The notes: generated by a model from the letters alone, not told the origin. A stretch of 38,906 nt of DNA from Frankia alni (GCA_026225295.1 JAMFSN010000358.1:1-38906); one strand, 5' to 3'. Counted from the stretch's first letter, positions 7,825 through 16,939 are shown. Numbers and translations: made by a program.

Positions 7825-8361
7825 CTATCCCAGCTCGAACAAACCGGGCGGCGGATCGACCACCAGCCGGCCTTCGCCGGGCTCGACGACGGGCACGATC
7901 TGTCGGACGAACGGCACGAGGTGTTCCTTCTCGTCCGGCCGGGTCACCACCAGGAGATCGCCCCCGGGCGTATGCACGACATCGGCCACCGCGCCCAGGA
8001 GCGCGCCGTCGGGCGTGAAGGCCGACAACCCGATCAGGTCGCGGTCCCACCAGATGTCGTCCGCCTCATCCTCATCGTTCGCTTCCGCCGGACCGAGGTC
8101 GGCGGAGTCGATGAGCAGGAGCAGTCCGCGCAACCGTTCAGCCGCCGATCGACTGCCCACGCCCTCGAACGTGACCAGCAGCCGGCCGGAATGCCAGCGG
8201 AAACCGGCGACCGTCAGTGGTCCGATGTCCGCCCGGTCGCAGGCCAGGACCGAGCCGGGCGCGAATCGACGCTCAGGCAGGTCGGTCCGGACATCGACAG
8301 TGACGTCGCCCCGGATACCGTGCGCCCGGCCGACACGGCCCACGACAACTGGATCGCCCAT
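7825..8361 (-). CDS. rimM: 16S rRNA processing protein RimM
   Basis: RimM assists maturation of the 30S head and binds S19. The 178-aa product has the N-terminal RimM beta-barrel (VVVGRVGRAHGIRGDV, about 5-20), a linker with an acidic stretch (NDEDEADDIWWDRDL) and the C-terminal PRC-barrel ([15 protein letters not shown] to HLVPFVRQIVPVV). The start at ATG 8361 is chosen because the family begins MGDPVVVGRVGRAHG and because GAGAGGA lies about 7 nt upstream; the frame is open to 8448. The gene sits between khpA and trmD, as in most actinobacteria, with 178 bp of non-coding sequence before it. Confidence 0.95.
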   Translation of the reverse strand: MGDPVVVGRVGRAHGIRGDVTVDVRTDLPERRFAPGSVLACDRADIGPLTVAGFRWHSGRLLVTFEGVGSRSAAERLRGLLLLIDSADLGPAEANDEDEADDIWWDRDLIGLSAFTPDGALLGAVADVVHTPGGDLLVVTRPDEKEHLVPFVRQIVPVVEPGEGRLVVDPPPGLFELG

Positions 8362-8539
8362 CGTCTGTCCTCTCGCTCCCGCACCAGGTGGCGCAGTTTC
8401 CGCACCAACCATGCAGCGCGAACGAACACAGCGACCCCGGCCGATCACCGCCGCGACCGTCGCCGGTCTCAGACCGGTGGACGAACCCCGAACCCGGCCG
8501 GCCTGGCGAGCGGCCGCCCAGTGGAAGTCGTCGCGCCGG

Positions 8540-8776
8540 CTAGACGCGGTCGACGTCTACGACGTCGACCCGGACTCCCTTACCGCCGACCCCGGCCATG
8601 ACGGTCCGCAGAGCCCGCGCGGTCCGGCCGCCCCGCCCGATGACCTTGCCCAGGTCGTCGGGGTGAACCCGCACCTCGAGGGTGCGGCCCCGACGACCTG
8701 TACGCAGGTCGACGCGGACGTCTTCCGGATGGTCGACGATGCCCCGAACAAGGTGTTCGAGCGCGGCCTCGAGCAC
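8540..8776 (-). CDS. khpA: KH-domain RNA-binding protein KhpA
   Basis: A 78-aa single type-II KH domain, the YlqC/KhpA family, which with KhpB binds many RNAs and influences cell division and sRNA function in Gram-positives. The GxxG loop that grips nucleic acid is IGRGGRTA (about 46-53), preceded by the LEVRVHPDDLGKV strand-helix. The GTG start at 8776 directly follows the rpsP stop codon (TAG-GTG, no spacer), so expression is very probably coupled to rpsP. Position between rpsP and rimM is the typical one. Confidence 0.93.
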   Translation of the reverse strand: MLEAALEHLVRGIVDHPEDVRVDLRTGRRGRTLEVRVHPDDLGKVIGRGGRTARALRTVMAGVGGKGVRVDVVDVDRV

Positions 8777-9226
8777 CTACTGCCCCGTGGAACTCGTCGC
8801 CTCAGCGGAGGCGTCGGGCGCGGCACTGGCAGGCTCAGCAGCCTTCTTGGCCTTCTTCGGCGTGGTGGCCGGCTTCTCCTCGAGGCCGGCCGCCGCGCGC
8901 GCCTCTTCCTGGAAGATCTCGCGCTTGTCCGGCTTCGGCGCCGCCATTTTCATCGGCGGCGGGGCCGGCAGGCCCTTGAACTTCTGCCAGTCACCCGTGA
9001 TCTTCAGGATGGCCGCCACCGGCTCGGTCGGCTGCGCGCCGACCCCGAGCCAGTAACCGGCCCGCTCGGCGTCGACCTGAATGATGCTCGGGTCGGACTT
9101 GGGGTGGTATTGACCGATAGATTCGATCACTCGGCCGCTCCGCTTGGTGCGGGCATCGGCCACGACAATGCGATAGTGCGGCTCACGCATCTTGCCGAGC
9201 CGCTGAAGCTTGATCTTGGTTGCCAC
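8777..9226 (-). CDS. rpsP: 30S ribosomal protein S16
   Basis: S16 is an early 30S assembly protein. The first 80 residues are canonical ([13 protein letters not shown] at the start, then [26 protein letters not shown]). The product is 149 aa, far longer than the usual 80-90, because of an Ala/Lys/Pro-rich C-terminal tail ([26 protein letters not shown] region) seen in many actinobacterial S16 proteins. A GTG at 9226 is used as start, based on family alignment; the frame is open to 9412 and the ribosome-binding site is weak. It heads the rpsP-khpA-rimM-trmD group. Confidence 0.96.
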   Translation of the reverse strand: MATKIKLQRLGKMREPHYRIVVADARTKRSGRVIESIGQYHPKSDPSIIQVDAERAGYWLGVGAQPTEPVAAILKITGDWQKFKGLPAPPPMKMAAPKPDKREIFQEEARAAAGLEEKPATTPKKAKKAAEPASAAPDASAEATSSTGQ

Positions 9227-9486
9227 GGTGCTCGAACTGCTCCAGACATACGACGGTGGGCCACTGCCCGCCGCGGTGGGGTCGCGGCGTCGGGGCACCT
9301 TCTGCTGACGCGTCCACAGGCGGAGAGAGGGTCCGCCCGGCGGACGCCGGAGACGCACGGTGGTACGTCGGATGACAGTCTGCCAGATCGGCGGGCGACT
9401 CTGCCGTCGCACCCGTCCGACATCGCCGTCCCGGACCGCTCAGGCCGGACGACCGCGCTGTCCCGGCGGGGGTGTCCGACCCCGGG

Positions 9487-11091
9487 TCACCGACCGCGGG
9501 GCACTCGGCCCGGCGGTCCACCCGGCGGTCCACCCGGCGGTCCACCCGGCGGGTACCCGCCCTTGGGCAGACCGAACGCCGACAGGTCCGGCATTCCGCC
9601 CGGACCGGGCAGCCCGTCGCCCTCGGGCAGCGCAAACGGCGAGGCCGGCTGTTTCTGGGCCGCGGCCGCCCGCTCCGCGGCCTGGGCGGCCCGGGCGGCC
9701 GGATTGCCCTTGCGGTTGGCGCCCTTGCTCTTCTTGCCAGCCTTGCGAGCGGACGCGGCCTTGGCCCGCCGCATCGCCGGCGGCAGCCCGGCCCCACCCG
9801 CCATCTGCTTCATCATCTTGCGGGCCTGGTCGAACCGGTCCAGTAGCTGGTTGACCTCCGTGACGGTCACCCCTGAACCGCGGGCGATCCGCGCCTTGCG
9901 GGACGCCTGCAGGATGCGGGGCTGCTCGCGCTCCAGCGGGGTCATCGACCGGATCATCGCGACGACCCGGTCCAGATCGCGGTCATCGACCTGGGCGAGC
10001 TGGTCCTTCATCTGCCCCATGCCGGGCAGCATCCCGAGCAGGTTGCCGATCGGACCCATCTTGCGGATCGCGATCATCTGGTCGAGGAAGTCGGAGAGCG
10101 TGAATTCGTTGGCCGCCATTTTGACGGCCATCGCCTCGGCCTGTTCGGCCTCGAAGGCCCCCTCGGCCTGCTCGATGAGGGTCAGGACGTCGCCCATGCC
10201 GAGGATGCGCGACGCCATCCGCTCGGGGTGGAAGACGTCGAACTCATCCACCTTCTCGCCGGTCGAGGCGAACAGGATCGGCCGGCCGGTGATCTGCGCC
10301 ACCGACAAGGCGGCCCCGCCGCGCGCGTCGCCGTCGAGCTTGCTCAGGACGACCCCGGTGAAGCCCACGCCGTCAGCGAACGCCTGGGCGGTCGTCACCG
10401 CGTCCTGGCCGATCATCGCGTCGACGACGAACAGGATCTCGTCCGGCGACACCGCGTCCCGGATGTCCGCGGCCTGCTGCATCAGCTCGGAATCGATGCC
10501 GAGCCGGCCGGCCGTGTCGACGACGACCACGTCGTACCGCCGCCGCCGGGCGTCCTCAATCGCGTCCCGCGCGACCTGGACCGGGTCACCGACCCCGTTG
10601 CCGGGTTCCGGGGCGAAAACCTCCACCCCGGCCTGCCGGCCGACCACCTGGAGCTGGCCGACGGCATTCGGACGCTGGAGGTCGGCGGCGACCAGCAGGG
10701 GAGCGTGGCCGGAGGCCTTGAGCCAGCGGCCCAACTTGCCGGCCAGGGTCGTCTTTCCCGAACCCTGGAGCCCGGCCAGCATGATCACCGTCGGGGGCGA
10801 CTTCGCGAACCGGATGGTGGTTGTGTCGCCGCCGAGGATCGCGACCAGTTCCTCGTTGACGATCTTAATGACCTGCTGGGCCGGGTTCAGTGACGTCGAG
10901 ACCTCGGCGCCGCGGGCCCGCTCACGGACGGCCGCGGTGAACGTCCGGACCACCGGAAGCGCGACGTCCGCTTCGAGCAACGCGACGCGGATCTCCCGCG
11001 CGGTCGCGTCGATGTCGGCCTCGGAAAGCCGGCCCTTGCCCCGCAACGACGAAAAGGCATTCTCGAGGCGGCCGGAAAGGGTGTCGAACAC
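9487..11091 (-). CDS. ffh: Signal recognition particle protein Ffh
   Basis: SRP54 homologue that binds signal sequences emerging from the ribosome and, with FtsY, targets them to the membrane. Order: N domain (about 1-85), G domain with Walker A GLQGSGKTT (about 107-115), DTAGRLGID and the TKLDG-equivalent LSKLDGDARGG. The Met-rich M domain (about 300-440, including GNLLGMLPGMGQM and RIARGSG, the SRP RNA contact) follows. The tail carries Lys/Ala-rich sequence and a PPGG repeat. I start at GTG 11091, because GGAG lies 7 nt upstream and the product then begins MFDTLSGRLENAF like its homologues; a GTG at 11097 is less well placed. It is 534 aa. Unlike in Mycobacterium and Streptomyces, ftsY is the immediate upstream neighbour. 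Confidence 0.96.
   Translation of the reverse strand: MFDTLSGRLENAFSSLRGKGRLSEADIDATAREIRVALLEADVALPVVRTFTAAVRERARGAEVSTSLNPAQQVIKIVNEELVAILGGDTTTIRFAKSPPTVIMLAGLQGSGKTTLAGKLGRWLKASGHAPLLVAADLQRPNAVGQLQVVGRQAGVEVFAPEPGNGVGDPVQVARDAIEDARRRRYDVVVVDTAGRLGIDSELMQQAADIRDAVSPDEILFVVDAMIGQDAVTTAQAFADGVGFTGVVLSKLDGDARGGAALSVAQITGRPILFASTGEKVDEFDVFHPERMASRILGMGDVLTLIEQAEGAFEAEQAEAMAVKMAANEFTLSDFLDQMIAIRKMGPIGNLLGMLPGMGQMKDQLAQVDDRDLDRVVAMIRSMTPLEREQPRILQASRKARIARGSGVTVTEVNQLLDRFDQARKMMKQMAGGAGLPPAMRRAKAASARKAGKKSKGANRKGNPAARAAQAAERAAAAQKQPASPFALPEGDGLPGPGGMPDLSAFGLPKGGYPPGGPPGGPPGGPPGRVPRGR
9509..9552 (-). repeat. 12-bp tandem repeat in the 3' end of ffh
   Basis: CCCGGCGGTCCA is repeated at 9509-9520, 9521-9532 and 9533-9544, with a partial fourth copy to 9552 (plus strand). 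In the ffh frame it encodes PPGG repeats in the disordered tail, so length changes by slippage would stay in frame. Confidence 0.85.
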
Positions 11092-11098
11092 TCGCACA

Positions 11099-11102
11099 CT
11101 CC
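11099..11102 (-). promoter_or_regulatory. Ribosome-binding site deciding the ffh start
   Basis: GGAG on the minus strand, 7 nt before GTG 11091; it is too close to the alternative GTG at 11097 to serve it. Confidence 0.5.
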
Positions 11103-11566
11103 GAGTTCGCGGGCGGACTACAACACTGCTGGACAGTCAGAACGGTCGCTCCGTCGAGCGAGCCGGCGGTCCCGGCCTCGCGGCCACCACCCACCGCCCC
11201 GCGGACGGCCGATCGACTGGCTCAAGGGTACGCAGGCGTGGCAACGGCCGAACGCCGACCGGGACAGAACGCCTCCGCCGGCCCGCCCGGACCCTGCTCC
11301 GGGCAATGGCCGGAGCGGACTCGCCGACGAGGTGGCACCGCACGGAACCCCGACGGGGACCTCGCGGACCCCGCACTCTTTCCGCCCTCTGCGCTGAGGA
11401 TGGCGGGCACACCTCGCCGGTGGCCCCGCACCGCCACGGGTGGGTGACGATGACTGGCAGGCATCGAATTCTAGATCGACGCGGTCCCGCGCGGAAGACC
11501 CCACCCGTTGACGCGGGCGTTTCCCGGACGATCGCGGCCCGTCGCCTACTATCCGCGGGAAATCGG
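11103..11566. other. Gene-free spacer between ftsY and ffh
   Basis: No open frame here shows protein-family similarity or coding-like composition. It contains GC-rich overlapping inverted repeats (GCCCGG/CCGGGC at 11285-11304 and CTCCGG/CCGGAG at 11297-11315), a TACCCT hexamer on the minus strand at 11230-11225 and a better promoter candidate at 11468-11496. In Mycobacterium and Streptomyces the amt-glnB-glnD genes occupy this position; nothing resembling them remains. Confidence 0.6.
11468..11496 (-). promoter_or_regulatory. Candidate sigma70-type promoter for ffh
   Basis: Minus strand TTCCGC (11496-11491), 17-bp spacer, TAGAAT (11473-11468), the latter five of six matches to TATAAT in an otherwise GC-rich region. 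Transcription would run toward ffh with a leader of about 370 nt. Confidence 0.35.
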
Positions 11567-12772
11567 TCAGCGATCCCCGACTGGTTCACCGAGCAGCGCG
11601 TCGACGAATGCTTCGGGTTCGAACGGAGCCAGGTCGTCCGGGCCTTCACCGAGACCGACCAGCTTCACCGGCACCCCGAGTTCCCGCTGCACGGCGATCA
11701 CGATGCCGCCCTTGGCGGTGCCGTCAAGCTTGGTGAGCGCAATGCCCGTGACGTCCACGACCTGGGTGAACACCCGGGCCTGGACGATCGCGTTCTGCCC
11801 GGTGGTGGCGTCGAGGACCAGCAGGACCTCATCCACCGGCCCCTGCTTCTCGATGACCCGCTTGACCTTGCCCAGTTCGTCCATGAGCCCGGATTTGGTG
11901 TGCAGGCGGCCGGCCGTGTCGACCAGCACGGTGTCGGCGCCGAGTTCCCGGCCCCGCTTGACCGCGTCGAACGCGACGGCTGCGGGGTCGGCGCCTTCCG
12001 GGCCGCGCACGGTCTGCGCGCCGACCCGGGCGCCCCACGTTTCCAACTGGTCGGCGGCGGCGGCCCGGAACGTGTCGGCCGCGCCCAGGACGACCGAGCG
12101 GCCGTCCGCGACCAGCAGCCGGGCGATCTTGCCGCAGGTGGTGGTCTTACCGGTGCCGTTCACCCCGACGACCAGGACGACCCCGGGCGCGCCGTCGTGC
12201 GACCGGCTGTGGAGGGTCCGGTCGGTGGTCGGCCCGATCTGGGCCAGCAACTCGTCGCGCAGCAGTTCCCGGGCCTGGGCCGGGGTTCGCGCGCCCAGCA
12301 CCCGCACCCGGGTCCGCAGCGCGGCGACCAGCTCCTGCGCCGGCTGGACTCCCAGGTCAGCGAGCAGCAGGGTGTCCTCGATCTCCTCCCACGCCTCGTC
12401 GTCGAGCGCGTCCCGGGACAGTACGGACAGCAGTCCGCGACCGAAGGTGCTCTCCGACCGGGCGAGCCGGCCCCGCAACCGGACGAGGCGACCCGCGGTG
12501 GGGGCCGGGACGTCGAGCGCGGGAGGGCCGGCGGCCCGGTCCGGGACCGCGTCCGGGGCAAGCACCCCGCCGGGCGGCAGATCGACCGTCGACAGGGTTC
12601 GGGTCGGGCTGTCCCGGGGCACCTCGGCGTCGTCGCCGACCCCGGGGCGGTAGTCGACCCCGGGCCGCCGGACCGGGCCGGGCCGGTGCCGACGCCGGGT
12701 CCCGACGACCAGCCCCACGGACGAGACGAGAGCGACCACGAGGATCGCGATGACGATGAGCACAATCTCCAC
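11567..12772 (-). CDS. ftsY: Signal recognition particle receptor FtsY
   Basis: SRP receptor GTPase that docks the Ffh-ribosome complex at the membrane; 401 aa. An N-terminal transmembrane helix (EIVLIVIAILVVALVSSVGL, about 2-21) is typical of actinobacterial FtsY. A Pro-rich linker (about 30-95), the four-helix N domain (about 95-185) and the NG GTPase follow, with Walker A GVNGTGKTTT (203-212), ADTFRAAAADQL, DTAGRLHTKSGLM and LTKLDGTAKGG. Start is GTG 12772 with AAGGA about 8 nt upstream, and the first residues form the membrane anchor. It lies 90 bp downstream of smc. Confidence 0.96.
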   Translation of the reverse strand: MEIVLIVIAILVVALVSSVGLVVGTRRRHRPGPVRRPGVDYRPGVGDDAEVPRDSPTRTLSTVDLPPGGVLAPDAVPDRAAGPPALDVPAPTAGRLVRLRGRLARSESTFGRGLLSVLSRDALDDEAWEEIEDTLLLADLGVQPAQELVAALRTRVRVLGARTPAQARELLRDELLAQIGPTTDRTLHSRSHDGAPGVVLVVGVNGTGKTTTCGKIARLLVADGRSVVLGAADTFRAAAADQLETWGARVGAQTVRGPEGADPAAVAFDAVKRGRELGADTVLVDTAGRLHTKSGLMDELGKVKRVIEKQGPVDEVLLVLDATTGQNAIVQARVFTQVVDVTGIALTKLDGTAKGGIVIAVQRELGVPVKLVGLGEGPDDLAPFEPEAFVDALLGEPVGDR

Positions 12773-12862
12773 GCCGTCGATCCTTACAGACGGGCGGCGG
12801 TGATCGCGCGGGCCGCCGACCCCGGGCCGGACCCGGGCGGGTCGACGACCGGCCGGTCGGAT

Positions 12863-15800
12863 TCAGGCCGAGGCGCGTTCCCGGAGCCGCTGGCTGATCA
12901 CGGTGGTCACGCCGTCGCCCCGCATCGAGACCCCGTAGAGCGCGTCCGCGATCTCCATCGTCCGCTTCTGGTGGGTGATGATGACCAGCTGGGAGCGCTC
13001 CCGCAGCCCCTCCAACGCCTCCAACAGACGCCCCAGGTTGCGGTCGTCCAACGCCGCCTCGACCTCGTCGAGGACGTAGAACGGCGAGGGGCGGGCCCGG
13101 AAGATCGCCAGCAGGAGGGCGATCGCGGTCAGCGATCGCTCGCCGCCGGACAGCAGCGACAGTCGCTTGACCTTCTTGCCCGGCGGTCGCGCCTCCACTT
13201 CGATTCCGGTGGTGAGCATGTCGTCGGGATCGGTGAGGACGAGCCGGCCCTCGCCGCCCGGGAAGAGGGTCGCGAAGACGATTTCGAACTCGCGGGCGGT
13301 GTCCGCGAAGGCGAGGGCGAAGACCTCGCGGACCCGGGCGTCGACCTCGTCGACGACCAGCAGCAGATCCCGCCGGGTGTTCTTGAGGTCGTCGACCTGG
13401 GTCGACAGGAACGCGGCCCGCTCCTGCAGCGCGGCGAACTCCTCGAGCGCGAGCGGGTTGACCCGGCCGAGCCGGACGAGTTGACGCTCGGCCGTCGCCG
13501 CCCGTTTCGCCTGCTCCTCCCGGTCGTACGGGACGGGCTCGCCGTCTTCCTCAATGGGCGGAACCGGCCGGGTCGGCCCGTATTCGGCGATCAGGTCGTC
13601 CGGGGTGACCCCGTGGTCATCGAGCGCCTTGGCCTCCAGCGACTCGACCCGGACCCGCTTCTCGGCCCGGGCCAGCTCATCGCGGTGCACGTGGTCGCGC
13701 AGGGCGGTCAGTTCGCCGGCCCGGGCCCGGACCTGTTCGCGCACCCGGCCCAGTTCCGTCTCGGCCTCCCGGCGGGCGGTGTCCGCCGCCTCCCGCTCGG
13801 CGGCCGCGGCGCGCAGGGACGTTTCCATCCGTTCCAGCGCCGCCGCCGTCACCTGGGCCACGCCGGTGGCCACCGTGGCCTGCCGGTCCCGGACCTCCCG
13901 GCGGCGCAACGCGGCCGCCCGCGCCGACCGTTCGTTCGCGGCGGCCCGCATCAGCCCGTCCGCGCGTCCGGACAGGCCCCGCGACCGCTCCTCGCTGGTC
14001 CGCACAGCCAGCCGGGCCTCGACCTCCTCGGCGCGGACCGCGGCGGTCGCCGCCACCAGCCGGTCGCGGTCGGCCGGGGACCGCTCGCCGACCTCCGGAT
14101 CCTCCGAAAGGGTCGACAACGCCCCTTCGAGCTCAGCGAGGGCGCCGTAGGCGCGGTCGCGGGCCGCCTCCGCCTGTTCGCGGGCCTGCTCCAAACGGGC
14201 GGTCTCGGCCGAGGCCGAGCGCGCGGTCTTCATCAACTGCGCGAGCTGCTCGGAAAGGGCCCGCCGGCGGGCGTCGACCTCGTGGCGAGCCGCGAGGGCC
14301 GCGTCCACCACCTGGCGGGCCCGGGCGACCTCGTCGCGCGCCGCCCCACCCGCGCCGCGGGCCTGCTCCCCCAGTGCCGCCGCCTCGGCCATCCGGATTC
14401 CGGCTTCCTCGGCGGCCGCCTGCACCTCGACCAGGGACCGGGTCCGGGCGCTGCCGCCGGCGGCCAGGGTCGGGCCCAGAACATCGCCGTCCCGGGTCAC
14501 CACCTGGGCGGTCGGCTCGGCCCGGATCATCTCGAGGGCGGCCGGCAGGTCGTCCACCACGACGATCCCCCACAGCAGCCGTCGGACCGCCGCGGCGGCC
14601 GCCGGATCCTGTACGTGCACCAGGTCGACGACCGGGACCACGCCGGGGCGCCCACCGACCCCGGACCGGGCCGGCGCGGCGACCGCCCCACCGGCCGCCG
14701 CGTCGGGCGCCGGATCGACCGCCGCATCGTCGCGCGCGACGACGAGCGCGGCGCGACCGGAGTCATTGCGCCGCAGCCACTCCAGCCCCGAGATCGCGTC
14801 CTGGGCCGACGACACCGCCAACGCGTCCGCGGCCTGGCCCAACGCGGCCGCAACGGCGATCTCGGCACCGGTCTCGACGGACAGCAGCGTCGCGAGACGG
14901 CCGATGATCCCGACCGGGCGGTCCGCCCCACCGGGCTCTTTCCCGGTCGCCGCGAGCAGAGCCGTCGCCCCGTCCTTGGGCGCGAGCGACTGAACGAGCG
15001 CCTCCCGCCGGGCCCGCCACGACGCGACGTCCCGCTCGGCGTTACGGTCCGCCGTCCGGTAGGCCTCCATGCGTTCGGTCGCCGCGGCGTGCACGGCGAC
15101 CGCGGTCTCGTGGCCCTCGTGAGCCTCCTCGCGGGCCAGCGACAGAGCCTCGAGCTCGTCCTCCAACGCGGTGCTGCTACCGGTGGTGTGCCCGGCACGC
15201 TCCCGCGCGGCGTCAACCGCGTCGCTCATCCGGGCGATCTCCGCCTCGGCGTTGGTCGCGCGACCCCGGGCGGCCTCGACCTTGCCGGTGAGGCGCGCCA
15301 TCTCCTCACGCCGGGCCGACGCCGCCCGCACGGCCGCGACCAGTTCCCGTTCCTCGGCGGCCAGGGCGTTTTCCAGGTCGCCGCGCCGCGTCGTCACCTC
15401 GTCGAGGCGCTCGCGATCGGCTTCCAGGCGCGCAGCCAGCGCCACCTCCTGCTCCCGCAGTGCGACCGCTTCATACTCCAACTCCTCGGGGTCGCGCCCC
15501 GGGCGGGATTCCGCGGCGCCGGCCCGCAGCAGCCGGGCCCGCTCGTTGGCCAGCGATGCGGTACCCCGCAGCCGTTCCCGCAGGGAGGTGAGGGCGTACC
15601 AGGTCTCGGCGGCGGCGGTCGCGCGGGGCACAGCCGCCGCCAACGCGGTGTCCAGTTCCTGCTCGCGGGCGGTGAACTCGGCCAGCGCGCGCTCCGCGGC
15701 ACTGACCCGGGCCCGTTGGGCTTCCTCGTCGCGGACATCGGTGGCCAGTTCGTCCCGCGCCCCGACCAGGTCGTCAGCGGCCAGCCGCAGCCGGGCATCG

Positions 15801-16468
15801 CGCAACGTGGCCTGGATGGCGCCCGCCCGGCGGGCAATTTCGGCCTGCCGGCCGAGCGGCCCGAGCTGGCGGCGCAGTTCGGCGGACAGGTCCGTCAGTC
15901 GCGTGAGGTTGGCCGCCATCGCCTCGAGCTTCCGCAACGCCTTTTCCTTGCGTTTGCGGTGTTTGAGAACGCCGGCCGCCTCCTCGATGAAGGCGCGGCG
16001 GTCCTCCGGGCGGGCCTGCAGGACGGCGTCGAGCTGGCCCTGCCCGACAACGACGTGGAGCTCCCGACCAATGCCGGAATCGCTCATCAATTCCTGAATG
16101 TCGAGCAGCCGGCACGCCGTGCCGTTGATCGTGTATTCACTCTCGCCGCTGCGGAACATCAACCGGCCGACGGTCACTTCGGAATACTCGATCGGCAACG
16201 CGCCGTCGGAGTTGTCGATCGTGAGCAGAACCTCGGCCCGGCCGAGCGCCGGACGCGCCGGAGTGCCCGCGAAAATGACGTCGGACATCGTTCCACCGCG
16301 CAGCGCCTTGGCGCCCTGCTCGCCGAGAACCCAGGCGATGGCGTCGACGACGTTGCTCTTGCCCGAGCCATTGGGGCCGACCACACAGGTGATGCCCGGC
16401 TCGAGATGCAAGGTCGTCGAACTGGCGAACGACTTGAAACCCCGCAGGGTCAGGCTCTTGAGATGCAC
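12863..16468 (-). CDS. smc: Chromosome segregation protein SMC
   Basis: Condensin ATPase that extrudes and organises chromosome loops, working with ScpA/ScpB. At 1201 aa it has family-typical length. N-terminal head with Walker A GPNGSGKS (31-38), long coiled coils, a hinge in the centre (about 500-640, with the GRLATLLSVETGAEIAVAAALG segment), the return coil and the C-terminal head with LSGGERSLTAIALLLA and the Walker B YVLDEVEAALDD. The frame is open to 16600, but the GTG at 16468 gives VHLKSLTLRGFKSF as in homologues and has GGGAG about 5-6 nt upstream. Located between ftsY and a small coiled-coil gene. Confidence 0.97.
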   Translation of the reverse strand: MHLKSLTLRGFKSFASSTTLHLEPGITCVVGPNGSGKSNVVDAIAWVLGEQGAKALRGGTMSDVIFAGTPARPALGRAEVLLTIDNSDGALPIEYSEVTVGRLMFRSGESEYTINGTACRLLDIQELMSDSGIGRELHVVVGQGQLDAVLQARPEDRRAFIEEAAGVLKHRKRKEKALRKLEAMAANLTRLTDLSAELRRQLGPLGRQAEIARRAGAIQATLRDARLRLAADDLVGARDELATDVRDEEAQRARVSAAERALAEFTAREQELDTALAAAVPRATAAAETWYALTSLRERLRGTASLANERARLLRAGAAESRPGRDPEELEYEAVALREQEVALAARLEADRERLDEVTTRRGDLENALAAEERELVAAVRAASARREEMARLTGKVEAARGRATNAEAEIARMSDAVDAARERAGHTTGSSTALEDELEALSLAREEAHEGHETAVAVHAAATERMEAYRTADRNAERDVASWRARREALVQSLAPKDGATALLAATGKEPGGADRPVGIIGRLATLLSVETGAEIAVAAALGQAADALAVSSAQDAISGLEWLRRNDSGRAALVVARDDAAVDPAPDAAAGGAVAAPARSGVGGRPGVVPVVDLVHVQDPAAAAAVRRLLWGIVVVDDLPAALEMIRAEPTAQVVTRDGDVLGPTLAAGGSARTRSLVEVQAAAEEAGIRMAEAAALGEQARGAGGAARDEVARARQVVDAALAARHEVDARRRALSEQLAQLMKTARSASAETARLEQAREQAEAARDRAYGALAELEGALSTLSEDPEVGERSPADRDRLVAATAAVRAEEVEARLAVRTSEERSRGLSGRADGLMRAAANERSARAAALRRREVRDRQATVATGVAQVTAAALERMETSLRAAAAEREAADTARREAETELGRVREQVRARAGELTALRDHVHRDELARAEKRVRVESLEAKALDDHGVTPDDLIAEYGPTRPVPPIEEDGEPVPYDREEQAKRAATAERQLVRLGRVNPLALEEFAALQERAAFLSTQVDDLKNTRRDLLLVVDEVDARVREVFALAFADTAREFEIVFATLFPGGEGRLVLTDPDDMLTTGIEVEARPPGKKVKRLSLLSGGERSLTAIALLLAIFRARPSPFYVLDEVEAALDDRNLGRLLEALEGLRERSQLVIITHQKRTMEIADALYGVSMRGDGVTTVISQRLRERASA

Positions 16469-16524
16469 CGCTCTCCCGCGTTCTTCCTGGGGGAATGGGC
16501 AGTGCCAGCGTCCCTGAACCCGAT

Positions 16525-16540
16525 CAGGATGCGTATCCTG
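16525..16540. repeat. Inverted repeat upstream of smc
   Basis: CAGGAT (16525-16530) and ATCCTG (16535-16540) form a perfect 6-bp inverted repeat around GCGT, 57 bp upstream of the smc start. It could be an operator or chance. Confidence 0.4.
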
Positions 16541-16741
16541 CGTCGATGGACGGAGAACCGCGCCGACGTCCCCCACAATAGCGGGAGCAGGCGCGGGCAC
16601 CCACGCGACACGGCTACCACAGGCAGACGAGCCGACGATCCCGCCCAGAAGTACGCCCGGACGTCAGATCCTGACGGGTCGGGTACCGCCGGAGCGCTAT
16701 CCGACCGGCGCGGGCGACTGGCCCGCGCGGCCCCGTGGCCG

Positions 16742-16939
16742 TCAGGTCAGCGCGGGCTCCACGTCGAACGCGCGCAGTTCATCAGAGACGTCGACGCGCT
16801 CTACGAGCGCTTCGTTGACCGACTGAACCCGAATGAGCTCTGCTTCAAGCTCCGCTACGCGCGTCCGGAGACGACGTACTTCGGTGGACAGACGCTGGTC
16901 GGTGCCGACGCCGACGTGGCCGAAAAGGGCCTTCGCCAT
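16742..16939 (-). CDS. Small coiled-coil protein, conserved upstream of smc in actinobacteria
   Basis: A 65-aa protein beginning MAKALFGHVGVGTDQ and continuing into one predicted coiled-coil helix (RLSTEVRRLRTRVAELEAELIRVQSVNEALVER, about 16-48) with regular Leu/Val heptads, then an acidic tail. The ATG at 16939 has GGAGG 9 nt upstream (minus 16953-16949). I recognise the MAKALxGHVG start and its place between acyP and smc from other actinobacteria, but know of no assigned function. No signal peptide or membrane segment. A partner of SMC or of the divisome is possible by position and coiled coil only. Confidence 0.8.
   Translation of the reverse strand: MAKALFGHVGVGTDQRLSTEVRRLRTRVAELEAELIRVQSVNEALVERVDVSDELRAFDVEPALT

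Noticed and set aside
11103-11566. SRP (4.5S) RNA gene beside ffh
   Set aside because: Looked for the conserved helix-8 GGAA-tetraloop and AGCAG elements; the nearest match (GGAGCAGGG) lacks the required pairing context.
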